DNA of 64,000 nt from positions 8,559,001-8,623,000 of the forward strand of contig NC_083507.1 in assembly GCF_032362555.1 (NCBI RefSeq), written 5' to 3'. The notes under the pieces are model-generated. The model was not told where the DNA came from, made no database searches, and worked only from the letters and a program-made list of their open reading frames with translations. Source of the stretch: Amyelois transitella (taxonomy: Eukaryota; Arthropoda; Insecta; Lepidoptera; Pyralidae). Of this stretch, positions 37,501-48,868 are shown one piece after another (the stretch's first letter is position 1; the number at the start of each line of letters is the position of its first letter). The position numbers and the translations under genes were made by a program.

Positions 37501-40500
37501 AGTGATCCAATAAATATTTCATATCTGTAATAATAAATCACTTCGTTATTATCTTAAGCGCGAATTTAACAGAAACCTTGATTGCAAATGGCATTACACG
37601 CAAATGTTGTTTCCTCGGTCGAAACTTAAATCAGTGATTTACAGGAATTGGTGAAATGTAAGTAATGTAATAATATGCCACAGTGTAGCCAAGCCGTAGT
37701 TTTAAAGTTAGGAAGTAGTTTAGTAAAGCTGTAAATCACCAATCTGAGAATTTGGAAGGGGAGGGGATATTTTTTTTTGAGCTCAATCAATCTCGTTTCT
37801 GCACGCAAGTAAACAAAAGTAAGAAACATAATTCACCTCTTCTTCAGCTGATCAATGCGCTGTTCTCGCTCCCGTATCTCGCTACGTAACTTCCCGCAGT
37901 CCTCAATCAACGCTCGCTTCTGAACGCTGAACATGTCACGACGAGCCGCGATTTCGACTAGACGCTCGTTCATTGCCTGCACACATGATAAATAAATGGA
38001 AATTGATTGTTAGGCAAATTATAAATTATTGACAAGAGGTTCTCCTGTTTACCCAGGGCCATGGAAGTCAGACTGGAGTCGCTTCGTGTTCTAACCAAAT
38101 TTTGGAAGTAAACTGTGAGAACACTCCAGTGATATTTTTTTTTTTTTAAATGCTTTATAATATTACTTTGTGATATTTATTTGATAATTTCAAATTGTAT
38201 CAACAGTGTGGGAAGTCTGAGGTCTGTAGCACAGTTTTAACTAACACAGACTTCAGAGTTCATGTTATCTGTACGTGTAATTTTATCAAATAAAGATTTA
38301 TTTATATTATATTATATGATACGTGTTGATGACACAGCATACAGCTGCAGTCTAACTCGACGGTACGTCACTGTCGATATCAACCAACTGACATTTACTT
38401 CATAGCGTTTTTTCTAGGTAGTAAGTAGGTACTAATGGACACTCACAGCATCCAGCTGCAGTCGCTGAGAGTCCAGCGAGAAGGCGGTGTCGTCGAGGCC
38501 GGCCAGGGCGCGTGCGGCGTGCGCCACTTTCAGCCTCATCAGCGCCTCTTCAACCCTCGTTCGCCGCCAGATGTCGCGGGAAGCCCTCAGGTCTTTCTCG
38601 CCGCCTTCCACGCCCAGTATGGAGGATTTTAGGCGACTTTGCTGAAAAATGAAATGGGAATTTTCGTGGTATGGTATATTTCTGCAAAAATTCTAAAACC
38701 TATAAATCCTGAACTCAAAACTACCAATAATCGCGGGAGGTTCAAGGTGGGAAAATTCTAACAATGCATGCAATGTCCCATGCTAATATATTCTATTAGG
38801 TACTTCTTTTCTTTTATCTATTGGTGCGATTTATCGCGCGTGAGCCGATCATGCGCAACAAACTACACTAACATTAATAGCGCTTTCACATCAGGTCGCA
38901 AGTAGTGGGGCTGGAGAACGACAGTCGTGCTGTTCACACACGGCAAACATCTAATAAGCCTCTCTTTAGGCTTCCAGTGTAGCAAACACACTTGTTCTAT
39001 TAATTACACTTAATTGCACAATGAGCGAAGTCGTGCTGTTTTTGGAATGAGAAGGGATCCTGAGTTGCTCCCGATTCTAACAGCTTAACAGTGTCATGTG
39101 TGGTCACGAACCAGCCGCGAGTGGTCCAGCGAGCGCGCCTCGAGCTCGCGCGTGAGCCGGCGCATGTCGTCCAGCAGCCGCGCCGCGTGCCGCTCCAACA
39201 GCGCCACGCGGGCCGCGTGACGGGCTGACACGTCTTTCAGTCTGAAATCATGGAATTATTCATTGTACCCGTAAGGAACGGACAGCGGAATGGTGTGGTA
39301 TGCTCGCGGGAACTTCTCAGAGTCAAACAAAAAAGAATTTTGTAACTTGCACCAGATAGGAAATTAGTTACACGTTAGGGTGATTAATAATAAATAGTTG
39401 CTTTTAAGTACTGTAAGGGTGTTACTAAGTATTATTTGAAGTTATTTAAATTAATATATAAGTTATAATTGCGTTTATTAATTGCCAGTTATTACTTTAC
39501 GAGCGATTACCGTAGCTGCATTTTGCGAAACACATTCTTGATGAAATAATTACCCATTTTTGACTCCAAATAGAATAAGAATTGTGTACCTGTTCTCTCT
39601 CTCTAACAGCTCTGCAGAGCATTCTCGCTCGGCTTTCGCCCCCTCCATGTGCATCACGCGAGCGCCGAGTGTCTCCAATTGGTAACACTGGAATAAAAAA
39701 CATCAGGACAAATTGTGAAACACAATTTTTTATAAATAGCTGACAATACTGGTTTATATTTTGCTTCTCATTTCATACAATATTACCTATTTATTTATTT
39801 AAAATGTATTGCAACAAAAAAAAAATGTACAAAAGACGGAAATCTGTAATTTTAGAGCTCACACTATGAAAATAGTTTGGTTTTGGTCTAACTAAACAAT
39901 TTAGGTATGGCCATATTTTTACAAATTTTTGCAATAAAATACTTACAATTGCATATAAGGATTCCTTTTGACTCTGCAGGTTACGTTCGACGAGACGTTG
40001 CTTGGTCTCCAGTTTGCTCATCACAGCTTTCGATGCTGAAATATGTTACATATTTCAAAAATAACAGAAATAACGGCGAACGTTTTTGTACTCACCAGTT
40101 GGTGCCACTATCGAGTACAATTAACGCATAATCAAGTCTACAAAATTACAAGCACCATAACTTCTGCAATTCATTGTGTAAGAAAATACCGTTAAAACGC
40201 TTACAAAAAATTGTGCATATACTACGGCGCCTTGACTACAACTAATAATTAAATTCGAACCTTTGAGCTGCATATGGAAAAGTTTCTCTTCGTTTTTTAG
40301 CGTCAAGAATTTCTGCTGCTCCACAAACGAGCAGTGCATGGCTCGCTGTTGGCTCACTGTAAGCTGGGAGGCGTATTTTTCTTCTTCCTGCGTGTTTGAA
40401 TATACACAAAATCACGTCTCTTTTCCAGAAAGGGAGAACTACTTCTTTTAACTTCCACTAGATCTCTGTGTTCTTATTTTGCTTCGTCCAAATTCATCTG

Positions 40501-43500
40501 TCTTTTCAGGCAAGTTTGCGAATTTAATTTTTGTAGTTTTGACCTTACTTTCCCAGGATGTCTAAGATCATCGTCTAGGCTTTCGCCTTCCATTCGTATT
40601 TCAAGTCACTCAAAAATCCTCTGCCGTTCATACGAATTATACCGAATAAGGAAACTCGAATACTATTATACTACTATACTGCGAGTGCAACTGTCACATG
40701 TTATGTGCATTTTTGCTAAGTGTGAGGGCAATAATTAATATATTTTCACAATTCATAGGCCAATAGTTTACCATGTTTATTGCTTATGAGAAAATGGTAA
40801 AATGCTTCTTTTCTTGTTAAAAAAAATACATTTATTTGAAATATCAATACAAAGGCAAATACTAATATGAAATGCTCAGATGATGATGCAATAAATATAA
40901 ATTGTTATAACTTACATTCAACATGTCCTCCAATTCTTTGGCCCGTTTCTCAGACGACTTCGTCTTGTCTGTCGAGTCCTTCAGCTTTTCTTTCAAATCT
41001 TTTATCTGTAGAAAGTATAAGTACAGAATATATATGTATGATGCAAATGTAAAACATTCCCATTTGTATGATTGAAAATGAAAACTCGAGACACTTAGAA
41101 TGAGAAAGTTTTTTTATACTTCACCATCCTTGCTCTAGGTTTTTTAACGATCACGATTCAACGTCAACCGACTCTGCAAACCGCGGTTACAAGTTTCCTG
41201 CCGGTGGTTCAACCCAAAAGCTATATAAAAGAATGTCGCATCCAAGGCTACCGTATTTTTGAAAAGTGGTTTTTGGGAATATAACTCACCTTGGCGGCCA
41301 AGCCCTGCAATGCGACGTCTTTCCTATGCTGCTCCTCCATGATTTGCCGGTTTTCCATGTGGAGTTTCTCCAGCGTGTTGCGCATGTTGCTCAACTCTCG
41401 TTGGAGGCAGGCCACCTGGTGACAAATTTAAATCTTCATACGTCATTTACTTAATTGTAATAAAAAATATTTAATAAATCCTCCTGGAATTGGTTGCGGT
41501 TGGGTCCTTACATATCTAGAAAGAAACACGAGAAGCACCTTTGAGTCAGGTGTTTACCCGCAGGGAATCTAATCGGGTAACATAGGGTGGTCAGACCTTG
41601 AATGTAAATTTTTATCAGATATCGTTAGAGACTATTTTAGAATAAAAGTTCTAATAAATTATGCATACCCTTGGTGTCTTTAAGGTTTAAAGCAGGAAGA
41701 CGGTTCCTTGTTAATCTGAAAACACTTGTTAATCATTCAGAACATAGTGATGACGCAAACAAACCTCGCTGTGCAGCGTCGCGTTGACATCCAACAGCTG
41801 CTGATATGATAATCTGACGTTGCTGAGTCGCTGCGCTATCGCCATGTTCTCTCGTTGAGCGTCGTTGTTGTTGCCGCGCTGTTGGTCGCAAAAAGCTTGT
41901 TGCTCGCGGCACTCTTCCGCCATTTTGTTAGCTTCAGCTTCTAGCACTGCATAGTCCTTTAAGTAAAGACATATTGCAATAATTCAAATTAAAAAATATA
42001 TACCATATAATAAGCAAATGCCGTGGTCAATCTTAGTTTTATTAACATACTTCTCTAATGTGTCTTATGTCCGTGTCACGTTGTCTAAGATTTTCAACAG
42101 CATTAGTCCACATCTGCATCATTTGCTTCCTTTGCTCCATCCCCTCCATCACCTGCAAATATTGTAATACTATTATAGAATCAATCACAATGACAAACAG
42201 GTTGCTAGCCCAACACCTACGAGAGGAATCCCAAGTTTATAAGTCTATTCCTTAGTCGCCTTTAAAGACATTCATGGGATATGGAGAAGTTCTATATTAA
42301 AGTGCCGAAAACCACACGGCACGCGAGCGAAACTGAAAGTTGCTTTTTAGTCTTTTCACGACGATGTGACTTTGTATGCATGCAAGGGAAAAACATGTAT
42401 TTCAATGTGCTGGATGAATACAAAGGAGAATTATTTTAAAATCGCATGAGCCATTAAGTTCCAAAATAATGTTTTCAACTCAAGTCTTTCAACACTATAA
42501 AATCAAGTTATTTTCCTGAAGTAGCTAATTATATCCATACTGACATAGTTGGTAACTAGACCAAAGGCCACGAGAATCAAGAAGATGAAAAACAAACTTA
42601 ATGTTTGTGTAATACCTGCACAGAAATTCTTTCACATGCTCTCTCTTCAGCGCTGAGGTTGGAGACGAGCTCCGACAGCCGGTCGTGCATACGATCATGT
42701 TCCACTTTCAACTTCTGCCTCTTTGTTTCCAATGCCTGAAAAGAACGGAAACTTATGAACCTAAAATAAAAAATATGTATTTAAAGCGGCATTATGTTGT
42801 TTCTTCTCTGTCAATGACAGCATCAAAGCTTTAAAAATTCAGTGTGCCTTAAGGTACATTTGACGCGCTCACTTTAGCCTTGGACAGGTCTTGCTTCGTG
42901 AACTGTTCAATGGCCGTGATATCTCCCGCGCTCCGCTCCAAGGCAGCACGCCACTCTTGCAGGGCGCCACGCTCGCCACACACTTCGCTCTTCAGAGAGT
43001 CCGCCTTCTTTAGCAAGCGGCCTATGCTGACTGAAATATTCACAAATGGGATATGTTATTCCTTAAACATAATTTATTAAATAAGTTTCATAATATCCAA
43101 TAAGTTTTAGATTCACTGTAAAGATTTACAGTTAGATGTTAAAACTGGCTTACCCACTTCCAGGTTCGTGGTCCAAAGGTTCCTGTCACTGGGAATTAAG
43201 CCAGGAAAAAGAATTTATAATAAAAATAAAATAAAAATCTATTTGGAGAGTAGAATATATCAAAATCACAAAATATAAAAAATTCAGTAACTTTAAAGTG
43301 ATTTTGTAATAAAAATAGAGAAACTAAAATGTGGTCTCTGCTTAACCTATCATACTATCATGAAACTATCACAGCACAGAGGCTCAATTAACAATTCTGA
43401 AAAATGTATTTATACCTTGGGCACGTTCAATGCGACTGTTAATATCTTTGCTCTGTTTGTGGTTGTCAATGATATCTCTATCAAGTCTGTCAGCTTCATT

Positions 43501-43981
43501 GCAGGCCAGCTGTTTCAGTTTCACCTCCTGCTCCAACTGCTGCTTATGAGCAAATAGCAAGCGCTGCAAAGTTTAAATATTTTTTATAACATATATTTTT
43601 GAATTCATTATGTACAATAATAAAATGTGTTATTTATGTTTTTTTTATTACTTACTGTGTTTTCCTGATATTCAGAATGGACATAATCCTTATACTTGTT
43701 AAGATCTTCACGTTTTTGATTTTGTAAAATGAGTGCCTCTTTGAGTTGTTGAATTTCATTTTGCCTGTAAATAATAAATGCGGAATTTGAATTGAAGCTA
43801 GTATTAACTAGTCTTGAAGTCTTCATTTTAAATATTTTGCATACTAAAAGTACCTTGTTATCAAAAGTGTTTCAAGTTCTTGATTATCAGAATTCGCCAA
43901 AGGTATTCTGGTACCCTGATTCCAGCCAAGTTCTTCTAAAAGATGTGCCATATAACCAGGAACTTTGCTTTTTTCACTCAT
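31300..43981 (-). CDS. CCDC39: CCDC39-like axonemal ruler protein, 24 exons
   Basis: Joined by hand from 24 phase-consistent exons into 992 residues (human CCDC39: 941). Exons, high to low: 43981-43854, 43764-43656, 43563-43416, 43030-42873, 42735-42616, 42152-42051, 41956-41765, 41415-41290, 41005-40916, 40387-40261, 40035-39947, 39687-39590, 39241-39112, 38641-38447, 37976-37837, 37524-37449, 36792-36633, 35410-35245, 35009-34862, 34555-34383, 33001-32952, 32516-32398, 31806-31782, 31409-31300. Nearly all is heptad-rich coiled coil. Family landmarks: LGWNQGTRIPLANSDNQELE at the N-terminus, AKELEDML near the middle, KKRYEIFIGSL two-thirds along. CCDC39 pairs with CCDC40 to form the 96-nm ruler that places inner dynein arms and the nexin-dynein regulatory complex on ciliary doublets; in moths the likely site is the sperm flagellum. 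Exon 19 uses a GC donor (CAG|GCAAGT). Exons 10 and 13 have weak GTTCG donors. Confidence 0.9.
31476..31593. mobile_element. Small foldback element in the last CCDC39 intron
   Basis: Imperfect terminal inverted repeats: CAAAGGTGCC...ACCCAATGGT on the left and ACCATTGGGT...GGCATCCTTTG on the right. About 118 bp, non-coding, MITE-like. Its interior (31530-31563) nearly matches the reverse complement of the ANKRD13C 3'UTR at 29869-29902. Confidence 0.55.
31979..32090 (+). repeat. Family A fragment
   Basis: Partial copy with CCATCTCTTTTCCATGGATG and a variant 3' half (ACATTCATCTAATGCAGCTTT) shared with 20240-20280 and 37160-37190. It lies in a CCDC39 intron. Confidence 0.6.
32106..32170 (+). repeat. 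Family B dispersed repeat
   Basis: GTTACCTGGCAAAGGATGCG and GGAAGTCGCTTCATG match the other family B copies. Intronic. Confidence 0.6.
32717..32890. repeat. Dispersed repeat with perfect 16-bp hairpin
   Basis: Contains GGATGGACAGACAGCG (32762-32777), a CTC loop and the exact complement at 32781-32796, followed by AATAGGGTCCCGTTTTTA, a block I associate with a common lepidopteran repeat. It lies between CCDC39 exons 22 and 21. Confidence 0.6.
33002..34382. other. CCDC39 intron 20
   Basis: Holds a repeat fragment with GCTCGCGACTTCGTCC and TTTTTGCGTGAAAGAATAAC at about 33372-33530, of the same type as 45083-45275. A 65-codon open frame on the plus strand (33054-33251) has no domain I recognise and is probably chance or repeat-derived. 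Confidence 0.4.
35671..36632 (-). repeat. 136-bp tandem array duplicating the end of CCDC39 exon 17
   Basis: Seven units, phased at 35667, 35803, 35939, 36075, 36211, 36347 and 36483, continue into the real exon 17, whose matching part starts at 36619. The spacing is exactly 136 bp each time and the inner units look identical. Each unit, read on the minus strand, has an acceptor-like CGTTTTAG, 70 bases that copy the 3' end of exon 17 (HSAHQHFMRHLAPLQHD), the donor GTGAGC, and about 58 bases of filler. The array fills most of intron 17. The outermost left unit and exon 17 share GTGAGCACGT after the exon, whereas the inner units have GTGAGCGCGT. Confidence 0.95.
36633..36792 (-). CDS. CCDC39: CCDC39 exon 17
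   Basis: 160 bases from acceptor ACGTTTTAG to donor GACA|GTGAGC, phase 0 to phase 1. It encodes FAAERAELRTRGAAL...ALEATLRVVHSAHQ, which matches the family segment ahead of a conserved Thr-Pro; that Thr-Pro is made by joining to exon 18 (35410). The exon is very GC-rich. Failing to splice here would add about 16 residues from the filler and then stop. Confidence 0.85.
36838..37062 (+). repeat. Family C dispersed repeat
   Basis: Inverted relative to the copy at 23525-23690: GTGGACAACCCTTATCACTA, ATGAGAATCGGTCATGCCG and GTGACACGAGAATGTTATAT. It lies in CCDC39 intron 16, next to a diverged family A fragment at about 37098-37230. Confidence 0.7.
38041..38096 (+). repeat. Family B fragment
   Basis: GGAAGTCAGACTGGAGTCGC and neighbouring bases match the family B block. 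Intronic in CCDC39. Confidence 0.45.
42190..42322 (-). repeat. Family A fragment
   Basis: Minus-strand part-copy in CCDC39 intron 5, from CAGGTTGCTAGCCCAACACC to AAAACCACACGGCAC. Confidence 0.75.
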
Positions 43982-44934
43982 TGTTGCAGAGTCCAGAGAT
44001 ATATTTATTCACATAAGGAATAAAGAATCAGAATAAAGTACGTATATATAAAACAATTAAATATTAAAATGTTAGATCAATAATCAGCATCCTTGTTGGT
44101 ATCTAAGTAATAATAAACATTTAAGACAAACAAAAACAAATCCAGCGCCATTTAACAAACTGAGTTTCTAAAACAAAACAAGACAAGTAAACAAAAGTTG
44201 ATTTGATCCTATTTTTGAAGTTGACTGACACGTTCTTCATATGGCATTAATGACAGCAATAGTGAATTCTTTTCCGGTATATTACCGATAACGAAATGTG
44301 ACAGATCGTAAAACAAATCACAAAATTCGAAATCTAATCCATGATGAGAATGTTGTAGGTATTTACTTTTTAAATAAATAATAAAAGCTTATTTATATAA
44401 AGAGTAAAAAGTAATTAAAGCGGTGTCCTGTCCTTATTTACGAACTGCCTTTATTCTCTTATTGATACTTCGGATTACTTAAAAGATGGAGAGTGAGGGC
44501 TTGCTTTAGTAATTGTTTTATTCTATGAAGGGAAGTTAAGACAAAACTATGTAATGTAATCTCTCATTCTATATCTTTAGTTGTTCGTAGTAACAGAAAG
44601 TTAGCGAGGATAAGACAAATGCTTTGTCAAGTTTAGCACTGGTTTACCTAAACCTATCAATTGAAGGTAACAGGTATCAACCCACAAATCAATTATAAAT
44701 TTAGAGTATAGCATTTATACTTATATTCCTTCCTCTTGAATCACAATATCAAAATCATATATATCGCTGGATTTGTTTTTGTTTGTCTTAAATGTTTTGG
44801 TTGACTGGAAGAAATCCCATTGGGGATAAGTCCGCCATTGTACATATTCTTCTAAATCCAATAACTGTTTTGCAATTTGTTTTATTTATTTTTATGTGCA
44901 ATAAAGAGTTTACAAACAAACAAACAAACAAACA

Positions 44935-45080
44935 ATATCTATTAAAAAACTGCATCAAAATCCAATGTGTTGTTTTAAAGTTCTAATCTGTCCCGTATTA
45001 TACATAGGTATATATAAAGGTTTAAACATACATGCATACATAGGGGCAGACGTGGGAAGCCACTTTATTTTATACTAAAG
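44935..45080 (+). repeat. Dispersed repeat fragment (family F)
   Basis: ACTGCATCAAAATCCAATG and GACGTGGGAAGCCACTTTAT match blocks at 61415-61500, in the same order and orientation. Probably a LINE-derived repeat. Confidence 0.55.
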
Positions 45081-45082
45081 GC

Positions 45083-45275
45083 CGCCCGCGACTTCGTCCG
45101 CGTGGAATCAATCCCGCGGAAACTCCGGGATAAAAAGTAGCCTATATGTTATTCTGGGTCTTCAGCTACCTAAATACCACATTTCATCGTAATCGGTTCA
45201 GTAGTTTTTGCGTGAAAGATTACGAAACATCTATACTGACATACTCACAAACTTTCGCATTTATAATATAGTATA
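45083..45275 (+). repeat. Dispersed repeat with 'cgacttcgtccgcg' head
   Basis: Starts GCCCGCGACTTCGTCCGCG and continues through GTAATCGGTTCAGTAGTTTT and GCGTGAAAGATTACGAAAC. Fragments of the same repeat occur near 33372-33530, 53855-54110 and 55030-55187. Its head resembles the Helitron end, but it lacks the CTAG and TCTATACTAA termini. Confidence 0.6.
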
Positions 45276-45707
45276 TATAAATAATTAAAAATTATTACGT
45301 AAAAATATAAATTTGTTTTTCATAAGTCTATTTTTACGATTATTTTTAAATGTCATATATGTCATTAAATATAGTTATGTAGCTAAAATATTTCAATTCT
45401 CTAATTAAAATAGCTGCATTTTTAATTATCATTTTGACTACCCCGTTAGGGATTAAGGCGTGATTTATGTCTACGTGATAAGAGTATATTTATAATTTAA
45501 GCTATTTAAAAAATAAAAAATTGTTCGTGTTACAGGGTACGAATTTTAAATGAATGAACGCTGTAAAATATCTTGAAATCATGCCAAAGATATTATTGCG
45601 CAGTCTTCTAAAAATATCTTGTTAGATTTAGTTCCACTCAGTAGAGTCAGTATGATGAAGACGGTTCTTTAGATTAAATGAAAATATAATCTGTATAGTA
45701 CATTACA

Positions 45708-48700
45708 ATGAGTGCAACTGCAGCATCATTAACTTGCCCAATATGTGCTCATACTGGTGTGTTTGATTCCGTGCAATCTTTAAGAGATAGATTGATTTAC
45801 GTGTCAACGAATAAAATGCTGTGCCCAGTGTGTCAAGAGGAAGTTGTTGGCCTAGATAAATTAACTATTCATTTATTTAGCCATGTAAAATTATTAACCA
45901 CACAAAATCACCCCGAAAAAGAAGGAATTAAAAGCAATGCAGTTTTACAGAAGATTGAAAAGCAAACCACGTCACAACAAAAGAAATCCAGAACAGGTGC
46001 AGCTAAAAATAAGACAACAACACAAGTTTCACCAAGTGACCCAATTAAATATGTTAAAATATTTCCTAAATTACCCGTAATTTCATTAAAAACTGTGCCT
46101 GTAATAGACATATCGCAAACTTCTGTAGAAGAATGTGTAGCGATGAATAATCCCATATATATGCCGATCAAAGCAGAAAAAATGATCTTAAAAACAAACA
46201 CAACGTGTGACATTTGTGGTTTGCAGTTTGTGGATACTAATATTCTGAAAATGCATAAATGCATAATACACAATTTAGATGAAAACACTAATGAAAAAAT
46301 TACCCGCTATGAATGCCATATATGTCCTAAACATTTTAAAATGAGAGGATCTTTGATGGTGCATTTAAGAGTAGCCCACTATGGATTTTTATGTGGAAAT
46401 AATGCTGGTGTATCAAAAATTGATAAAGAAGAGTCTCTTGGAAATAATGCCGATCAAATTTGTAATGATAGTACAAGTATAGAGAGAAATGACAATAAGC
46501 AGTGGCAATGTGATGTCTGTCGGAAATGTTTTACTACCAAATATTTTCTAAAGAAACACAAGCGGCTACATACAGGTTAAAAATTGGTGTATTTTGAGGT
46601 AATTCATACACTAACCAAAATTAATTTTAAACTGAAGATATTTTCCTTTTTTCATCATTTTATGCTTTTAATGCAATTATATTAAACTTTTCTAACGTAC
46701 AAATTAACACAATCTTCACTTGCTTTTGTAGCCAGTCATTGTCATTTAATTTAGTTTCATCAAATAATTTTTAATTTTATGATAACATTTTGTAATTAAA
46801 TTTCAGGTGAAACTCCTTATGCTTGCCCTCAGTGCAACAAAACATTTACATTTCAACAATCTTATCATAAGCATCTTTTGTACCATAATGATGAAAAGCC
46901 ACATACTTGTAATTATTGTGGTCGAGCATTTAAAGAGCTATCAACCCTTCATAACCACCAAAGGATTCACACCGGGGAAAAACCGTTCTCATGTGAAACT
47001 TGTGGTATGTCGTTATTTTGTTATATTTTTGGCTGTAGTTTTATGAATAGTAAATTTCATGCGTTATATGCGCATACGAAATTTCATCTATACCCACGTG
47101 ATTTTGCCCAATAAGTGATTCGTAAATTAAAAGTAATAAAATGCAAAGATGTGTTGTCTCTGAAATTAAATTTTCGTATTGATAAGATTTGTGAGGAATA
47201 AAGAGGAAAAAATGCCATGACTATTAATTCATTATCTAATTGATTCCGATGTAAGTAGTTCCAAATGGAGAGACTTTGATGAAATGTAAAAAGCTTGGTA
47301 AAGCGTAAAGGTAAACTTAGTGAATAACCCCATTGGTATACGGTGTAAGTAAGTAAGTATATGCTTGTTCCTAAAGTGTTCGTTAATTTATTTGAATTCC
47401 TTCAGGCAAAAGCTTTAGACAACGAGTGTCCTACCTAGTTCATCGGCGAATACATACTGGTGTGATGCCATATAAATGTACTGCTTGTGAAAAGAGTTTC
47501 CGTTATAAAGTAAGTTCTAATCATATTTTGATGTTGTCTTATCTACCTAACAAAGTACCAAAATATATTTTGGTACTAGTTCATCGGCGAATACATACTG
47601 GTGTGATGCCATATAAATGTACTGCTTGTGAAAAGAGTTTCTGTTATAAAGTAAGTTCTAATCATATTTTGATGTTGTTGTTGTTTATCTACCTAACAAA
47701 GTACCAAAATATATTTTGGTAATAAACTTAAACCAAAGTCCGAGACAGACTAAGAATTTGTACAAAAAATTGTAAAATTTATGTTTAATTTATAATTTTG
47801 TAAAAAATAGCTACATATACCCACATACTCAATATAAAATTATGCTATATTTAGTAGAAATACAAATTGAACATTGGTGTAATATATCGTTCGTATATCA
47901 TGAAGAGCTGTATTCTTCGTTTTCAAGATTAACATAAGATTTGTTTTTAAAATTGATTATTTTAATTTTCTATTTGTCTAAAATCCTTGTTTTCTTACCT
48001 ATTAAAAAAACTCTTTATGATTTTACTTATGGGTGTAATCAAATCAAAACATTTGTGGCAGGCTAAACACACCGTTTATAAATATTAACATACAAACATA
48101 CATAAATCACGCATCTTTTATCTAAGGGGTAGGCAGCAGACTTCATCTTTACACTGGCCACGTTCCCTGCAGATTTCTTTGGCTTTATCGACATTCTTAT
48201 CTCTCTACTCTAGGTTTGACCTTTTGCCGGAATGTCCCCGATTTAATCCAGGTATTTCCGTCTAGGCCTTATCACTCCCAATGTTTCCATTGGGTATTAT
48301 TAACTTAATCCTTTACTTTCCACTAAGCAGGATTTGTGTTTTACAGGTGTCACAGAGAACGCACAAATGTCCGGCAAAACCTCCAGGAATAGTGATTCGA
48401 CAAACTGGTGATTTAGTAGAAAAACTAAAAATGAAAAAGAAAGATCCAGAATTGTCAGAAGAGAGATTGGATAACAATTCGCTACAGTATCCCGAAGTTT
48501 CTGAAGCTAACACAGAATTAGTTCGTTCTGGAGCTAAGTTATCTTTAGAGGACACGGAGTCAGATAACTTCAAATTAATATCTGAAACATTTATGGAAAA
48601 CTTCGATGGAGGAAATTTTACTAATATGGCGTTACCAGCAGAACCCGCAATCAGACAAAGTGGCACTTCAAGAACTGAAGGTGTTTTTGATCCTAACATA

Positions 48701-48868
48701 GAGGAACTTATAGATTCCCTACCGATATTAGACAAAAATGTACCGTCACCTTCAGAAATCCTTAAAAATTTATGCTTATCACCAGAAGACTACAGCCAAA
48801 CTATGTTAGAAGAAAATAGTGATAAACCATACGAATTATACAAAGACTTTAATGAATATATGTTATAA
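45708..48868 (+). CDS. C2H2 zinc-finger protein, four exons
   Basis: Exons 45708-46575, 46807-47004, 47406-47509 and 48347-48868 join in phase to 563 residues. The N-terminus has two Cys pairs (CPICAHTG; CPVCQEEV) followed by a His-x3-His, a possible atypical finger. Classical fingers start near residue 166 (CDICGLQF), 201 (CHICPKHF) and 266 (CDVCRKCF), then run as a block with standard linkers: CPQCNKTF, CNYCGRAF, IHTGEKPFSCETCGKSF and IHTGVMPYKCTACEKSF. The last finger is completed across the exon 3-4 junction as FRYK|VSQRTHKCP, an ending common in insect fingers. Residues about 405-563 are acidic and without a known domain. A DNA-binding nuclear factor is the likely role; I cannot assign an ortholog. 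AATAAA overlaps the stop codon, and another lies at 48955. Confidence 0.88.
47435..47720 (+). repeat. 141-bp tandem duplication of exon 3 end plus intron start
   Basis: The segment from CTAGTTCATCGGCG through the donor to the inverted repeat TACCAAAATATATTTTGGTA occurs twice, offset by 141 bases. The copies differ by one base in the coding part (TTCCGT to TTCTGT) and by a few extra bases in the intron. Because 141 is a multiple of three, the frame stays open from exon 3 through the first donor to the second donor at 47650. Copy 2 also follows an acceptor-like GGTACTAG (47579), giving a 71-base alternative exon in the correct phase. Confidence 0.92.

Larger units (their letters stand above)
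43982..45707. other. Divergent spacer between CCDC39 and the zinc-finger gene
   Basis: About 1.7 kb. Promoters of both genes should lie near its two ends; no TATA box is evident at either. The middle holds repeat fragments (44935-45080 and 45083-45275) and an (AAAC)n-like run near 44917. Confidence 0.5.

Noticed and set aside
43141..43200. Possible extra CCDC39 exon between exons 3 and 4
   Set aside because: It has splice-like ends, but exon 3 joins exon 4 directly in phase, and the inserted peptide has no coiled-coil character.
45908..46288. 126-codon minus-strand frame
   Set aside because: Antisense to zinc-finger exon 1; hydrophobic composition results from the complementary codons.
48313..48735. 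140-codon minus-strand frame
   Set aside because: Antisense to exon 4 of the zinc-finger gene; no independent support.
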